Below are positions 1 through 7,068 of a DNA stretch of 64,000 bases, piece after piece. Both the position numbers and the translations under genes were made by a program. Source of the stretch: a virus; the IMG/VR virus record IMGVR_UViG_3300045747_000158, positions 1 through 64,000 of that record; one strand, given 5' to 3'. Under the pieces are notes generated by a model. It saw only the letters and a program-made list of their open reading frames with translations. It was not told the origin of the DNA and made no database searches. Each line of letters begins with the position of its first letter. The stretch's first letter is position 1.

Positions 1-575
1 GTTTGTGATAATACTAAGTTGTTAGTACCTGCAGTTGCATTAACTACACTAACCCCTAAGATACCAGCAGATTCTGCAATGTGAGTGTTGGTAACACCTT
101 GCCCTAAGGCAACTGCAGTAGCTACTCCACTTACATCTTTAGCTAAACCAGCACTAGTTTGTAGCATAGAGATCTGACCTTGCAGATTCTGTACTTGAGA
201 GATGGTGTTAGCATCTGTTACTGCTTTAGTAATTTGAGATTGACCATTTAGATTGGAGATAGTGTTTTGTGCTATAGCTAATTGTACTTGGCCTTCAGCA
301 CCCCAAATCTCACCTTTTAGAGTACCTAGAGTTTGAGAGTTTAAACCATCAGATACAATCCCTTGTACAGCAGCTGTATCTAAAGTGTTGTTATTACCAT
401 TTCTATTACCAAACATATTACCATTGTTCAAGAGTGAACCTAAAATCAATCCACCAATCAAACCACCTTCATTATCACCACCAAACAAATTACCCATATT
501 ATCACCACCATTTAAAAGAGAAGAAAGATTACCACCATCACTGGTGGCAGTTGTTGTTTCAGAGAGTACAGCCAT
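1..575 (-). CDS. Structural protein, N-terminal part (runs off the left end)
   Basis: A leftward frame opens with ATG at 573-575 and stays open to base 1, giving 191 residues and no stop. A GGAGA ribosome site lies at 581-585. The first 60 residues are rich in Gly and Asn (GGDNMGNLFGGDNEGG, then GGLIGGLILGSLLNNG). The rest is Ala/Gln/Thr/Ser-rich with long stretches of predicted helix. There are no cysteines or charged catalytic patterns. Composition and the leftward orientation fit a virion (head or tail) component; no family is recognised. A two-hairpin leader precedes it, which fits a strongly expressed late gene. The C-terminus lies outside the window. Confidence 0.7.
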   Translation of the reverse strand, partial: MAVLSETTTATSDGGNLSSLLNGGDNMGNLFGGDNEGGLIGGLILGSLLNNGNMFGNRNGNNNTLDTAAVQGIVSDGLNSQTLGTLKGEIWGAEGQVQLAIAQNTISNLNGQSQITKAVTDANTISQVQNLQGQISMLQTSAGLAKDVSGVATAVALGQGVTNTHIAESAGILGVSVVNATAGTNNLVLSQ

Positions 576-589
576 ATTTATCTCCTATT

Positions 590-630
590 GTAGAGAAGGA
601 CTCTACGTCCTTTAGGGATAATCCCCTAAA
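590..630 (-). promoter_or_regulatory. Two-hairpin 5' leader of the leftward structural gene
   Basis: Two perfect small stems lie just upstream of the ribosome site of the gene starting at 575: GTAGAG/CTCTAC (590-595 with 601-606, loop of 5) and TTTAGGG/CCCTAAA (611-617 with 624-630, loop of 6). Neither is followed by a U-tract in the leftward direction, so they look like mRNA-stabilising or processing hairpins rather than terminators. The role is inferred from position only. Confidence 0.4.
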
Positions 631-735
631 CTATTAACTCCGTGTCAGGCCATGATCAATCCAAACTTCCCTTACTCTTTCCCGCTTCCTTTATCTGTGG
701 CTTACTAATTTTAAAACTTTTAATACTTTAAATCT

Positions 736-1008
736 TTAGGCAGTTTTATACTTCTTAGAAGCATTTTTACTTCTAGGATAACTTCGATTATCTGCTTTGG
801 TTGTTACCTTTAGGTTAGAGGGAGAGTTATCTAAAGCATTTCCACTCTTATGATCAACATCCAATCCGTCTCCTAACCTTACTTTCCCCTTCTTGGCTAG
901 TCCATATCTAGCTCTTCCTCGAGCAGCCCTCTTTTTCTTTTGGGTAGGACTAGACTCATATTTAGCTTCTTGCTTATAATCTCTGATGTAGTTAGGGGAT
1001 GAGGGCAT
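736..1008 (-). CDS. Small HNH-type protein
   Basis: 90 residues, strongly basic. The C-terminal half carries an HNH-like core: DVDHKSGNALDNSPSNLKV followed by NRS, i.e. D-H, a central Asn (DNxxxNL) and a terminal Asn. The N-terminal half (KKKRAARGRARYGLAKKG) is a basic DNA-contacting stretch. Small HNH proteins of this type are common in podophages and some assist terminase; others are free endonucleases. It is the first leftward gene after the control region, preceded by an AGAGA site. Which of the two roles applies cannot be read from sequence. Confidence 0.7.
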   Translation of the reverse strand: MPSSPNYIRDYKQEAKYESSPTQKKKRAARGRARYGLAKKGKVRLGDGLDVDHKSGNALDNSPSNLKVTTKADNRSYPRSKNASKKYKTA

Positions 1009-2695
1009 AATGTTCTCTTAGTTTATTTCAATAAGGGTTAGATTAGGATTAGAGAATTAAGTTCCATACCTATAGTTACCTATAATTCTAATTACCTTAA
1101 TCTATAGGTATATCCTTTAGTATATTACTTAGTTACTATAATAAAGATCTATAGTAATTACCTTATTATCTTATTAGAGTATATAGTATTATATCCATAG
1201 GTACTATAAGGTACTAATAGAGTACCTATAGATATATAGTTACCTTAGGATCCGGCAGTATAGCCTTTAGACTATCGAAGTAATACTTTGGTTCCATTTT
1301 AAATTTAAAGTAAATTTCTATATTTTTATTTTTAAATTTTAAGAACTGGAATAAGGAACTATAGGTACTACCAATCTTATTTGCTTCGCTACAAATGATA
1401 CTGGTATAGGACCTATAATTACCTTAAAAACTTTAAGGTATTGTCAGCTTCTTCTTTCTCTTTCTTTACTCTTAATTACCGCCCGAAGTGGTCGCTTTCT
1501 CTGAAAGCTCAAAGAGCTTGATGGCAACTGGGAGATGATGGCTAACCTATTGATTTCTATAGGGCTATTGTTTTCTGCTATTTCTATTTTTATATTTTGG
1601 TAAATAGAGAGACTGTGGGTCCGATTATATAGTACTCATTGAATCGACAGGTACCCTCCCTAACCCAATCCCCTACCTTTTGACATATTCCACTTCTAGA
1701 ACTGTTAGAACTATTAAAACTCTTTTAACATGCAGAACTGTTAGAAGCTGACAGAGCTGGAGACGTAGAGGATTGGCCTGTAGATTGCTACAGATTCTAT
1801 TGGGAATCGTTATGTACCGAGGGTTACAGCGGGACTGGGTGTCAGATATCCCTACCAACTCACTTTACTCTTATATACTATAATCCCTTGATTTGGGAGG
1901 GCTTGTATTGTCCAGTAGATCTACTAGAATATGAAGTGTCAGACGGAACATTGTTTGACAAGTTGTTTAGGTAGTTGTTAGAGGTTGTACTCCCTACTCT
2001 TTCAACTATAATATGTTTGTAGGCAGGACGCTTGCATGTAGTACAACAGGGTAGCTGGTAGGCGGTAACTACTATTGAATGTGACAGATTCATTGATACA
2101 TCAAAACCCCAAGCCTCGCTAGGAGTAACATACCATACTTAATTGCTGGTAGTAGGACTAGTAGAGAGATAATATAGGCTGGGTCATACTCTAGTAATGT
2201 TTAAAGCATTGTCTAGGGTATTAGTGGAAACCCGAAAGATTTGTAGGGTTAGAGTGCCGTGGGCGGCATCGTGTTAGGTCTATAGGCATATTGTGTCTAC
2301 AGTAATACCTACATATTGAGAGTGACTAGGGATTATTTATAACCTTGAAAGCTAGCAATTAACACTTTGAGCAGAAAAAAGGAGCAATATAAATATATTG
2401 TAAGTGATAGGAAGTCTTACACATCAAATGAGGTTAGTTGATAACATACAGCAGATTAGCAAAAAAACTGTAGACTCTAACGGTTTGATAAAAATTCCTA
2501 AAGGATGACTTTAGGTAATTAAATAAAAGGTGGGAATGGTGACTAAGAAGTTCACTAGCACTGTAGATATCTAGCAAGTATCTGGCAGTGCTTTCGTGTG
2601 TCCACGCTTTCTGTAACTCCACCTAGTTTAATTCTGTAGTATCTTTAATAAGGGTATTATGGAATAAAGACTAACCATTAACTTGGAGTAATAAA
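1009..2695. other. 1.7 kb control region without convincing genes
   Basis: Between divergent gene blocks. No ORF here combines a start, a ribosome site and protein-like composition. The first 260 bp are very AT-rich and dense in CTATAGG/CCTATAG palindromes (for example 1196-1231 and around 1356-1366). Positions 1698-1710 and 1734-1746 carry a direct repeat of AGAACTGTTAGAA. TTGACA at 1680-1685 lacks a good -10 element. TATAAT at about 2011-2016 has only a weak -35 (TTGTAC, 16 bp). The position, between leftward late and rightward early genes, suggests promoters and possibly a replication origin; neither is proven. Confidence 0.6.
1196..1265 (-). promoter_or_regulatory. Third, partial copy of the leftward promoter-leader element
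   Basis: Read leftward, 1265 to about 1200 matches the initially transcribed part of the elements at 6134-6217 and 30214-30347: a CTGCCGGATCCTAAGG block followed by CTATATATCTATAGGTA. A stem ATAGGTACT/AGTACCTAT (1197-1205 with 1221-1229) repeats the hairpin theme. The consensus -35/-10 pair of the other two copies is absent; only TATACT with no TTGACA is seen. It would lead into the 736-1008 gene, so it may be a weaker or activator-dependent late promoter. Confidence 0.35.
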
Positions 2696-2842
2696 ATGAC
2701 TAACAAACAATTGTTGGAGCTTGCAATTAAAATATATGGGCTCAACGTAAAATTCTACTTTCACAATGTCAACCATAAAATGGTGATATTAGTAGAATCA
2801 ATAGATAACCAACTCATTAGAGAAGTAAAATGGATGAAATAA
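2696..2842 (+). CDS. Small unknown protein (first rightward gene)
   Basis: 48 residues from ATG at 2696 with TTGGAG seven bases upstream. Starts MTNKQLLELAIKIYG and ends REVKWMK. Mixed helix/strand character, no signal peptide or cysteine. Its stop overlaps the next gene. As the first gene of the rightward block it may be an immediate-early host-takeover protein, by position only. Confidence 0.55.
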   Translation: MTNKQLLELAIKIYGLNVKFYFHNVNHKMVILVESIDNQLIREVKWMK

Positions 2843-2964
2843 ATTACCCTGAATACCACTACGGTAATGTAGTGTACTATATCTACAAATCAATCCATCT
2901 TTGGTATAAAGTAGATGGATTGATAGACGGTAAGTTTAGTGAAACCGTTTATATGCCTAGATAA
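2830..2964 (+). CDS. Small Tyr-rich unknown protein
   Basis: 44 residues, ATG at 2830 inside the end of the preceding gene in another frame. Very rich in Tyr (NYPEYHYGNVVYYIYK). Translation is probably coupled to the upstream gene, since no separate strong ribosome site is seen. No family recognised. Confidence 0.5.
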   Translation: MDEINYPEYHYGNVVYYIYKSIHLWYKVDGLIDGKFSETVYMPR

Positions 2965-2967
2965 TAC

Positions 2968-2987
2968 TTACCCATAGGTACTATTAG
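2968..2987. repeat. 20-bp direct repeat, copy 1
   Basis: TTACCCATAGGTACTATTAG occurs here and again, identical over all 20 bases, at 4726-4745. Shorter relatives (CCATAGGTACTATA) lie at 1195-1208. Both full copies sit in gaps between early genes in the same orientation, which suggests a regulatory site. Confidence 0.7.
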
Positions 2988-3221
2988 AACTAATAAAACT
3001 CTAGTAGTATCTATCAATAAGTGCTATTTCATAGATACCTAGTCCTAGCTATTAGGACTTAAAAGATAATAGATAACCTTGAGAAAGTTATTAGGTGAAA
3101 CCGTAAGATCCACTACACCCCTCTAAATATTAACCCTTAGTCCCCTTAGCCTTATAGGTTTAGGATACTAACAGATAATATTTATTATCACTTTATTAAT
3201 CCTTAAATTGGAAGGTGTATC

Positions 3222-3926
3222 ATGGCACAAACAGACAAACAAAAAGCGGTGGCAATGGCAGCTATTGACCTTAAGTTGACAGAACTCAATAAGGCAATCA
3301 ACACCATTCAAGGTAATGTTCATGACGTTATGATTATGACTTGCATTTATGCTTGGCAAAATAATGATGCTGACATTGTATCTAAGGTTCTCAACAACTT
3401 AACAGGAGTTAAAGGTTCATTCAGGGTTGAAAGTGTAGCCTACTGGTTCAAACAAATAGCAGGTATGAACTGTACTTTCAACGAAAAATTGGATAAGTAC
3501 ACAACCAAGTTTTGCAAGGCTGGTGAGTATGCTAGCAGTCATGGTGTAATCTTTAGCTTTGACAAAGCACATTTAGCTGTCCTTAAACTTGACAAAAACA
3601 GGTTCTGGAAGATAGCCCCTATCACTATAAAGGAACTGAAACTCCAAGATGATATTGCTAAAGTTACAGGCAATGCTGAGATACAACTGGCCCGTAGTTT
3701 TGCCGCTGGTCACATTGATCAAGCTGCCTTATCTCTCCATATTGCCGGCATGGTAGCTCGCATTACTAACCTTGCTAACACTGGCAAGACTAAAGAATGG
3801 CTGGAAGAGTTTTATACTCAGCATCCAGAACAAAAGCCAGCAGTTACTCTTGACCTTGTAGAAGCTGAATTGGCTGCCCTGGCTAAAGCTGAATTGGAAG
3901 CTGAGCTGGAAGAGTTGGAGGCTTAA
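3222..3926 (+). CDS. Early protein of unknown function, Glu-rich C-terminus
   Basis: 234 residues, start supported by GGAAGG upstream (about 3210-3215). The N-terminal part is helical with basic and acidic residues alternating; the middle contains two cysteines (FCKAGEYASSHG). The last 30 residues are a repeating acidic helix (LVEAELAALAKAELEAELE). It stands alone: a 257-bp leader precedes it and two strong tandem hairpins follow. That arrangement is typical of an abundantly made early protein. No catalytic motif is visible and no family is recognised. Confidence 0.75.
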   Translation: MAQTDKQKAVAMAAIDLKLTELNKAINTIQGNVHDVMIMTCIYAWQNNDADIVSKVLNNLTGVKGSFRVESVAYWFKQIAGMNCTFNEKLDKYTTKFCKAGEYASSHGVIFSFDKAHLAVLKLDKNRFWKIAPITIKELKLQDDIAKVTGNAEIQLARSFAAGHIDQAALSLHIAGMVARITNLANTGKTKEWLEEFYTQHPEQKPAVTLDLVEAELAALAKAELEAELEELEA

Positions 3927-3974
3927 CATAAACATAGTCATGTTGCCTAATATGGCTTGATTATAATTAATACT

Positions 3975-4048
3975 ATACCCTTAGTTTACATTAGATACTC
4001 TAAGGGTATCATTATTTAAAGGTATTAAATTAGTATCTTTAAATAATG
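3975..4048 (+). terminator. Two tandem hairpins after the 234-residue early gene
   Basis: Hairpin 1: ATACCCTTAG (3975-3984) pairs perfectly with CTAAGGGTAT (4000-4009). Hairpin 2 starts at the next base: CATTATTTAAAG (4010-4021) pairs with CTTTAAATAATG (4037-4048), extended by three more pairs including a G-U. Neither ends in a clean U-run, so they may attenuate, protect the 3' end, or be an RNase processing site rather than a full terminator. Confidence 0.5.
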
Positions 4049-4076
4049 AATTAAAATTAAATCTTAGGAGAATAAA

Positions 4077-4214
4077 ATGTACCGTATTCTTTTTAAACCA
4101 ATCACCTCTAAAACTTGGGTTCAATCCTCAGAGTTTAAAAAGGTAGATTACTCTCTCTCTCAAGCTCAAAAGATTGTTAGCTCCCATCCTTCACATCGCT
4201 TTGCTAAGTCTTAA
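4077..4214 (+). CDS. Small unknown protein
   Basis: 45 residues with TTAGGAG eight bases upstream of ATG. Basic and Ser-rich (ITSKTWVQSSEFKKVDYSLS). The stop codon overlaps the start of the next gene (TAATG), so the two are translationally coupled. Family unknown. Confidence 0.55.
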   Translation: MYRILFKPITSKTWVQSSEFKKVDYSLSQAQKIVSSHPSHRFAKS

Positions 4215-4432
4215 TGATCACTTTAGAAATGATAAGGGACAGATTAATCCTAGAGTTTACAAACCAGCGTAATCAGCAAGGCTTCTATGTCCCTTTAGCT
4301 ACCACCTTCTCACCTACCCTAAAGGGTTACATAAAAGAACGAAAGTTAAGTGATGACCAGTTGAGAAGGGTTATGTTATTAGCCATTGATAAATTACCAG
4401 CTTTGGAGTACCCTAATGAAACAAAGTATTAA
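4214..4432 (+). CDS. Small unknown helical protein
   Basis: 72 residues (MITLEMIRDRLILEFTNQR...). Predominantly helical with a basic middle (GYIKERKLSDDQLRRVMLLAI). The start overlaps the previous stop. The 3' end overlaps the next small gene. No family recognised; a small regulator or binding protein is possible but unproved. Confidence 0.6.
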   Translation: MITLEMIRDRLILEFTNQRNQQGFYVPLATTFSPTLKGYIKERKLSDDQLRRVMLLAIDKLPALEYPNETKY

Positions 4433-4520
4433 AGATGAGCGCAGTAAAATTAATGCAGCTCGTATGAAACAAGTGATTGCTCGTATTAAAGTTCAGGCTA
4501 TCTTGGATCGCCAACCCTAG
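4416..4520 (+). CDS. Tiny basic helical protein
   Basis: 34 residues from ATG at 4416 in a different frame from the preceding gene. One amphipathic basic helix (MKQSIKDERSKINAARMKQV). Preceded by TTTGGAG at a suitable distance. Function unknown. Confidence 0.45.
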   Translation: MKQSIKDERSKINAARMKQVIARIKVQAILDRQP

Positions 4521-4527
4521 CCACACC

Positions 4528-4538
4528 ACTACTATCAG
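4528..4538 (+). repeat. ACTACTATCAG motif, first of at least nine copies
   Basis: The 11-mer ACTACTATCAG occurs on the + strand at 4528, 6016, 8206, 10966, 13306, 15137, 18667, 23785 and 36117 (start positions). Copies 2-6 read Leu-Leu-Ser, copy 7 Thr-Thr-Ile, copy 8 Tyr-Tyr-Gln, copy 1 is non-coding and copy 9 lies antisense to a leftward gene. Use of all frames shows selection at DNA or RNA level, not protein level. I saw no reverse-complement copies by eye. Confidence 0.75.
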
Positions 4539-4725
4539 GATGCCCTAAAGGAGGTTTATATGTAGCCTTGGCTATACACAATAAGCGTACAGGAACTGCC
4601 CCCTGCTGAAACTAATAACTAATAGAGATATATAAGTTGTAGGTACAATACACTCAAAACCTTCACTAATTGTTGACACCTAAGTGGTATTACGAGTCAA
4701 GCTGGATAACCATAACCAGCACTAA

Positions 4726-4745
4726 TTACCCATAGGTACTATTAG
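4726..4745. repeat. 20-bp direct repeat, copy 2
   Basis: Identical to 2968-2987 in sequence and orientation. It precedes the gene at 4815 by 70 bases, as copy 1 precedes the 3222 gene by about 235 bases. Confidence 0.7.
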
Positions 4746-4814
4746 TATCTATAGTTAATTATTAAATAATAAATCCCTCAAATGAGGGCTTGTAAAGCAC
4801 GATAGGAGAACGGA

Positions 4815-4988
4815 ATGCTAGCTTTTGATTACAATAAGGCATCACAATGGCACATGATTATGAGCAGGGATAACATAACTCCTGTTCGTTTCCCCCAATT
4901 TGATCTACCTTACCCTCAACCAGATGATGAAGACACTAAAGTTCTCCATGAATCTGCCCATTATTTTAATCGTGTATTACCTGAATAA
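4815..4988 (+). CDS. Small unknown acidic protein
   Basis: 57 residues, ATG at 4815 with TAGGAGAA upstream. The middle is Pro/Asp-rich (FPQFDLPYPQPDDEDTK). Soluble, no cysteine. First gene after the 4521-4814 gap, so it may head a new transcript. No family recognised. Confidence 0.55.
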   Translation: MLAFDYNKASQWHMIMSRDNITPVRFPQFDLPYPQPDDEDTKVLHESAHYFNRVLPE

Positions 4989-4996
4989 GGAGTGAA

Positions 4997-5278
4997 ATGC
5001 TTTTATCTAATCAAATTATAGTTTGTCCTAAAGGTGAGCTAGAGAGATATATACCCTTAAGGCTCACCATCCCTCCTCACCAAACCATAACTCTCTATAG
5101 AAAAGGGAATATTACCCTCTTTTATAAGACAGGTGAGTTCTTTAATCCAAACCCAAGTATCTGGGAGCATATCATCATTACTACAATCAATAGAGATCTT
5201 AATGAGATTAATGTGCTGGAAGTAATTGCTGAACCTTACTCCCCCTCTGGTATAGAGGTATGTGATTATGACTGTTAA
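4997..5278 (+). CDS. Unknown protein, beta-rich
   Basis: 93 residues; AAGGAG lies just upstream. Alternating hydrophobic strands (RLTIPPHQTITLYRKGNITL) suggest a small beta fold. Ends with CDYDC. No family or catalytic pattern recognised. It overlaps the next gene by eleven bases. Confidence 0.6.
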   Translation: MLLSNQIIVCPKGELERYIPLRLTIPPHQTITLYRKGNITLFYKTGEFFNPNPSIWEHIIITTINRDLNEINVLEVIAEPYSPSGIEVCDYDC

Positions 5279-5462
5279 CAGTAGCCTACAAATGGTGCAA
5301 ACCCTCAACACTAATACCGTTAGTTATGTCAAAGATATTGATGGATTGTATAGAGTAGTAATAAGGAATAACCTTAATCAAGTTATCTTTGATCGTCCAT
5401 CTTATCCATCACTCTACTCGGCAGTTAAAGATGCTATTTTATTCGAGGAGAATAACAAATGA
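5268..5462 (+). CDS. Small unknown protein
   Basis: 64 residues if ATG at 5268 is used; a GTG two codons upstream (5262) is possible but lies too close to the GAGG at about 5252-5255. Contains SYVKDIDGLYRVVIRNNLNQ, typical of small beta-rich phage proteins. Function unknown. Confidence 0.55.
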   Translation: MTVNSSLQMVQTLNTNTVSYVKDIDGLYRVVIRNNLNQVIFDRPSYPSLYSAVKDAILFEENNK

Positions 5463-5626
5463 AAGAAATAGTAATAACAACATTCATATGGACATTAGTA
5501 ATAATGGCTGCCAATTCAGCTCTAACCACCCAACCTTTACCTAAGTCCCAACCTATCCCTCATCAACGCTTAGATTGCAGTAATGAGCAATGGCACGCAA
5601 GCATACCTTGTTCGTATGAGATATGA
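5459..5626 (+). CDS. Small exported or membrane-anchored protein
   Basis: 55 residues, start overlapping the previous stop, with GAGGAG at a good distance. Residues 3-22 are a hydrophobic segment (IVITTFIWTLVIMAANSA) resembling a signal peptide or anchor, followed by a Pro-rich linker (QPLPKSQPIP) and two cysteines. Probably sits in or across the inner membrane. A lysis accessory role is conceivable but not supported by a motif. Confidence 0.55.
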   Translation: MKEIVITTFIWTLVIMAANSALTTQPLPKSQPIPHQRLDCSNEQWHASIPCSYEI

Positions 5627-5769
5627 AAACCTACAAAATTGAGAGTAGGTACAGTGATGTGCCTTACTTTGTAGTATACACAGATAACTTAGATCTATTT
5701 AAGTTATTTACTGGCCCAAGATGCAAAATAACAGATATCACCCCTGAAACTGGAGAAGATGATGAGTAA
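5623..5769 (+). CDS. Small unknown protein
   Basis: 48 residues, ATG at 5623 overlapping the previous stop. Sequence MKTYKIESRYSDVPYFVVYT, acidic C-terminus ending GEDDE. Coupled both upstream and downstream by overlaps. No family recognised. Confidence 0.5.
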   Translation: MKTYKIESRYSDVPYFVVYTDNLDLFKLFTGPRCKITDITPETGEDDE

Positions 5770-6064
5770 AAGATTAGTACACCCTAAAGGCCCGAGTAAT
5801 ATGTTACCTGCTTTTAGTTTAGCTGTGTTAAAGGATGGTAAACCTGCCCTTCAACGCTTTCAAGGATTCACTGGTTACAATGGCTGGCGCTTGCATCCTA
5901 CTCGTGGTTGGAAGAAGATGGAGGGGTATATAGCAACTACTAAATCTGAGGTACTTAAACAACATACTACCTCTAAACCTAATGAACTGAGTGAGGTAGA
6001 TGCAGAACTGCAGGCACTACTATCAGATCTTCCTGAAGATGTATTGGAGGGTGAGTTGTGTTAG
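5759..6064 (+). CDS. Unknown basic/acidic early protein
   Basis: 101 residues; ATG at 5759 (second ATG at 5762) follows GGAGAAG. The N-terminal 60 residues are basic and aromatic (GFTGYNGWRLHPTRGWKK); the C-terminal 30 are acidic helix (SEVDAELQALLSDLPEDVLE). Contains an ACTACTATCAG copy at 6016-6026. No known family. Confidence 0.6.
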   Translation: MMSKRLVHPKGPSNMLPAFSLAVLKDGKPALQRFQGFTGYNGWRLHPTRGWKKMEGYIATTKSEVLKQHTTSKPNELSEVDAELQALLSDLPEDVLEGELC

Positions 6065-6123
6065 GTATAGTATTAGCATTAGGTATGATAACTATAATTA
6101 CTATATGTATCTTATCTAGTTAA
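6058..6123 (+). CDS. Possible 21-residue membrane peptide
   Basis: GTG at 6058 overlaps the previous stop; the peptide is almost wholly hydrophobic (LGIVLALGMITIITICILSS). GGAGGGTGA precedes it closely. Very small, so coding status is uncertain. Confidence 0.3.
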   Translation: MLGIVLALGMITIITICILSS

Positions 6124-6133
6124 TAAGGAATAA

Positions 6134-6152
6134 CTATAAGAACTACTTATAG
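6134..6152 (-). promoter_or_regulatory. Leader hairpin downstream of the leftward promoter
   Basis: CTATAAG (6134-6140) pairs perfectly with CTTATAG (6146-6152), loop AACTA. It lies about 35-55 bases downstream of the leftward start from the 6189-6217 promoter. The equivalent promoter copy at 30319-30347 has a longer hairpin at the same relative place. Confidence 0.45.
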
Positions 6153-6188
6153 ATACTATAGATCCCCTCAGGCTCTGGCAGTGGGGTT

Positions 6189-6217
6189 ATTATAACACGC
6201 CTTCCCTAATTTGTCAA
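6189..6217 (-). promoter_or_regulatory. Perfect sigma-70 promoter reading leftward (against the early genes)
   Basis: On the minus strand, TTGACA (6217-6212), a 17-bp spacer, and TATAAT (6194-6189). Both hexamers match the consensus exactly. Transcription would run leftward, antisense to the rightward early genes 2696-6123 and towards 1-1008. The promoter and about 60 bases downstream are duplicated at 30319-30347. Confidence 0.8.
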
Positions 6218-6227
6218 CCCCTATACT

Positions 6228-6512
6228 ATGTTCGATTTATTTAAAGCTAAACACTCCCGCAAACTGCCAGTAAATGAGAGGGTAGAGTGGGTCATTGAAT
6301 CTCGTCATTTACCTAAAACCCACGCTATCCACTATTTTCCTAGGGATCATGGAGGATTTATAGATTATGATGAGTCTGCTGATTACAATGGGATATTAGT
6401 AGACTACTCAGGGATAGTAACTGATGAAGAACATGCAGCCTTTGAGAGACAACGACCTAATAAATTACCTAAATACGAATCTGAATTAACCTTAGTTCCA
6501 TTAGGTTGTTAA
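6228..6512 (+). CDS. Unknown early protein
   Basis: 94 residues, MFDLFKAKHSRKLP at the N-terminus and acidic afterwards (FIDYDESADYNGILVDYSG). No ribosome site precedes ATG at 6228, where the leftward promoter sequence sits, so this start is weakly supported. No other in-frame ATG is better. Soluble; no family recognised. Confidence 0.55.
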   Translation: MFDLFKAKHSRKLPVNERVEWVIESRHLPKTHAIHYFPRDHGGFIDYDESADYNGILVDYSGIVTDEEHAAFERQRPNKLPKYESELTLVPLGC

Positions 6513-6528
6513 AATAATTGGAGGATTT

Positions 6529-6711
6529 ATGAATCTCGAAGCTCAGTTTAAAAGAGAGAGAGACTTTAAAAAACAAGTTATTACTCAATGTAATAGATAT
6601 TGGTACATTCGTAAACAAACTATTACCCAATGTAATGAAGAAAAGGTTGCTATTAATAAAGACTTAGCCAAAGTTAATAGCTTTAGTCGCCCTTGGCAAG
6701 TATTCCTTTAG
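6529..6711 (+). CDS. Small basic helical protein
   Basis: 60 residues with GGAGG upstream. An internal near-repeat is visible: KKQVITQCNRYWYIRKQTITQCNEEK, where VITQCN and TITQCN are spaced 15 residues apart. Likely two similar helices. Function unknown. Confidence 0.55.
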   Translation: MNLEAQFKRERDFKKQVITQCNRYWYIRKQTITQCNEEKVAINKDLAKVNSFSRPWQVFL

Positions 6712-6723
6712 GAGGAAACTAAC

Positions 6724-6906
6724 GTGTCAGCTCTAAAATTAAAGAATAAGTTTGATCAAGTAATTTATACTGGTCAAATGCCAATTATTAAAGATGTAAA
6801 GAGTGTCTATAGTCATAGTGAAGGCTTTATGACTGGCACTATCTCTCTCCACTCTAAAAAGGTGAAGGTATCTTGTACTCGCGGTTTATGGAGAATCAAT
6901 GAATAA
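6724..6906 (+). CDS. Small unknown protein, GTG start
   Basis: 60 residues from GTG at 6724; AGGAGGAAAC is well placed upstream, which decides the start. Beta-rich with basic C-terminus (SLHSKKVKVSCTRGLWRI). No family recognised. Confidence 0.55.
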   Translation: MSALKLKNKFDQVIYTGQMPIIKDVKSVYSHSEGFMTGTISLHSKKVKVSCTRGLWRINE

Positions 6907-7030
6907 TGTATTTAAAGCGATTACTTATCCAGCCTATCTCATAGGTCACATTCAAGTAGTTCTCATCACTAAGGCTATCTTACTTGCCTTTAAAGGTATA
7001 CTCAAACTTATCTCCTTTAAAAAAAAGTAG
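6899..7030 (+). CDS. Small amphipathic membrane-associated protein
   Basis: 43 residues, start overlapping the previous stop by eight bases. Mostly hydrophobic with scattered Lys and a KKK end (LIGHIQVVLITKAILLAFKG). Could insert into or lie on the membrane. Unknown function. Confidence 0.45.
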   Translation: MNNVFKAITYPAYLIGHIQVVLITKAILLAFKGILKLISFKKK

Positions 7031-7068
7031 GGAAAATAGTTAAGGCATATGGGATATGCATAAAGTAT

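Larger units (their letters stand above)
4521..4814 (+). other. Gap with repeat copies, no gene seen
   Basis: 294 bases with no supported ORF. It contains the first copy of ACTACTATCAG (4528-4538), TTGACA at 4679-4684 without a matching -10, and the second copy of the 20-bp repeat (4726-4745). A short CCCTC/GAGGG stem lies at about 4771-4785. Likely a regulatory gap within the early block. Confidence 0.4.

Noticed and set aside
1620-1690. Possible leftward tRNA (GATTCAA-like T loop)
   Set aside because: No consistent acceptor or anticodon stem can be drawn.
1680-1708. TTGACA with TGTTAG as a rightward promoter
   Set aside because: The -10 matches only three of six bases; kept as a weak note in the control region only.
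1673-2093. Two leftward ORFs (61 and 71 codons) in the control region
   Set aside because: No ribosome sites, odd composition with many Leu/Cys/Ser runs, and overlap with repeat-rich DNA; most likely chance.
2434-2622. Leftward 62-codon ORF
   Set aside because: No ribosome site and unlike protein in composition; lies in the same gene-free region.
4679-4684. TTGACA as an early promoter
   Set aside because: No -10-like hexamer 15-19 bases downstream on the + strand.
5057-5311. Leftward 84-codon ORF across two early genes
   Set aside because: No ribosome site; both overlapped + strand genes have good starts.
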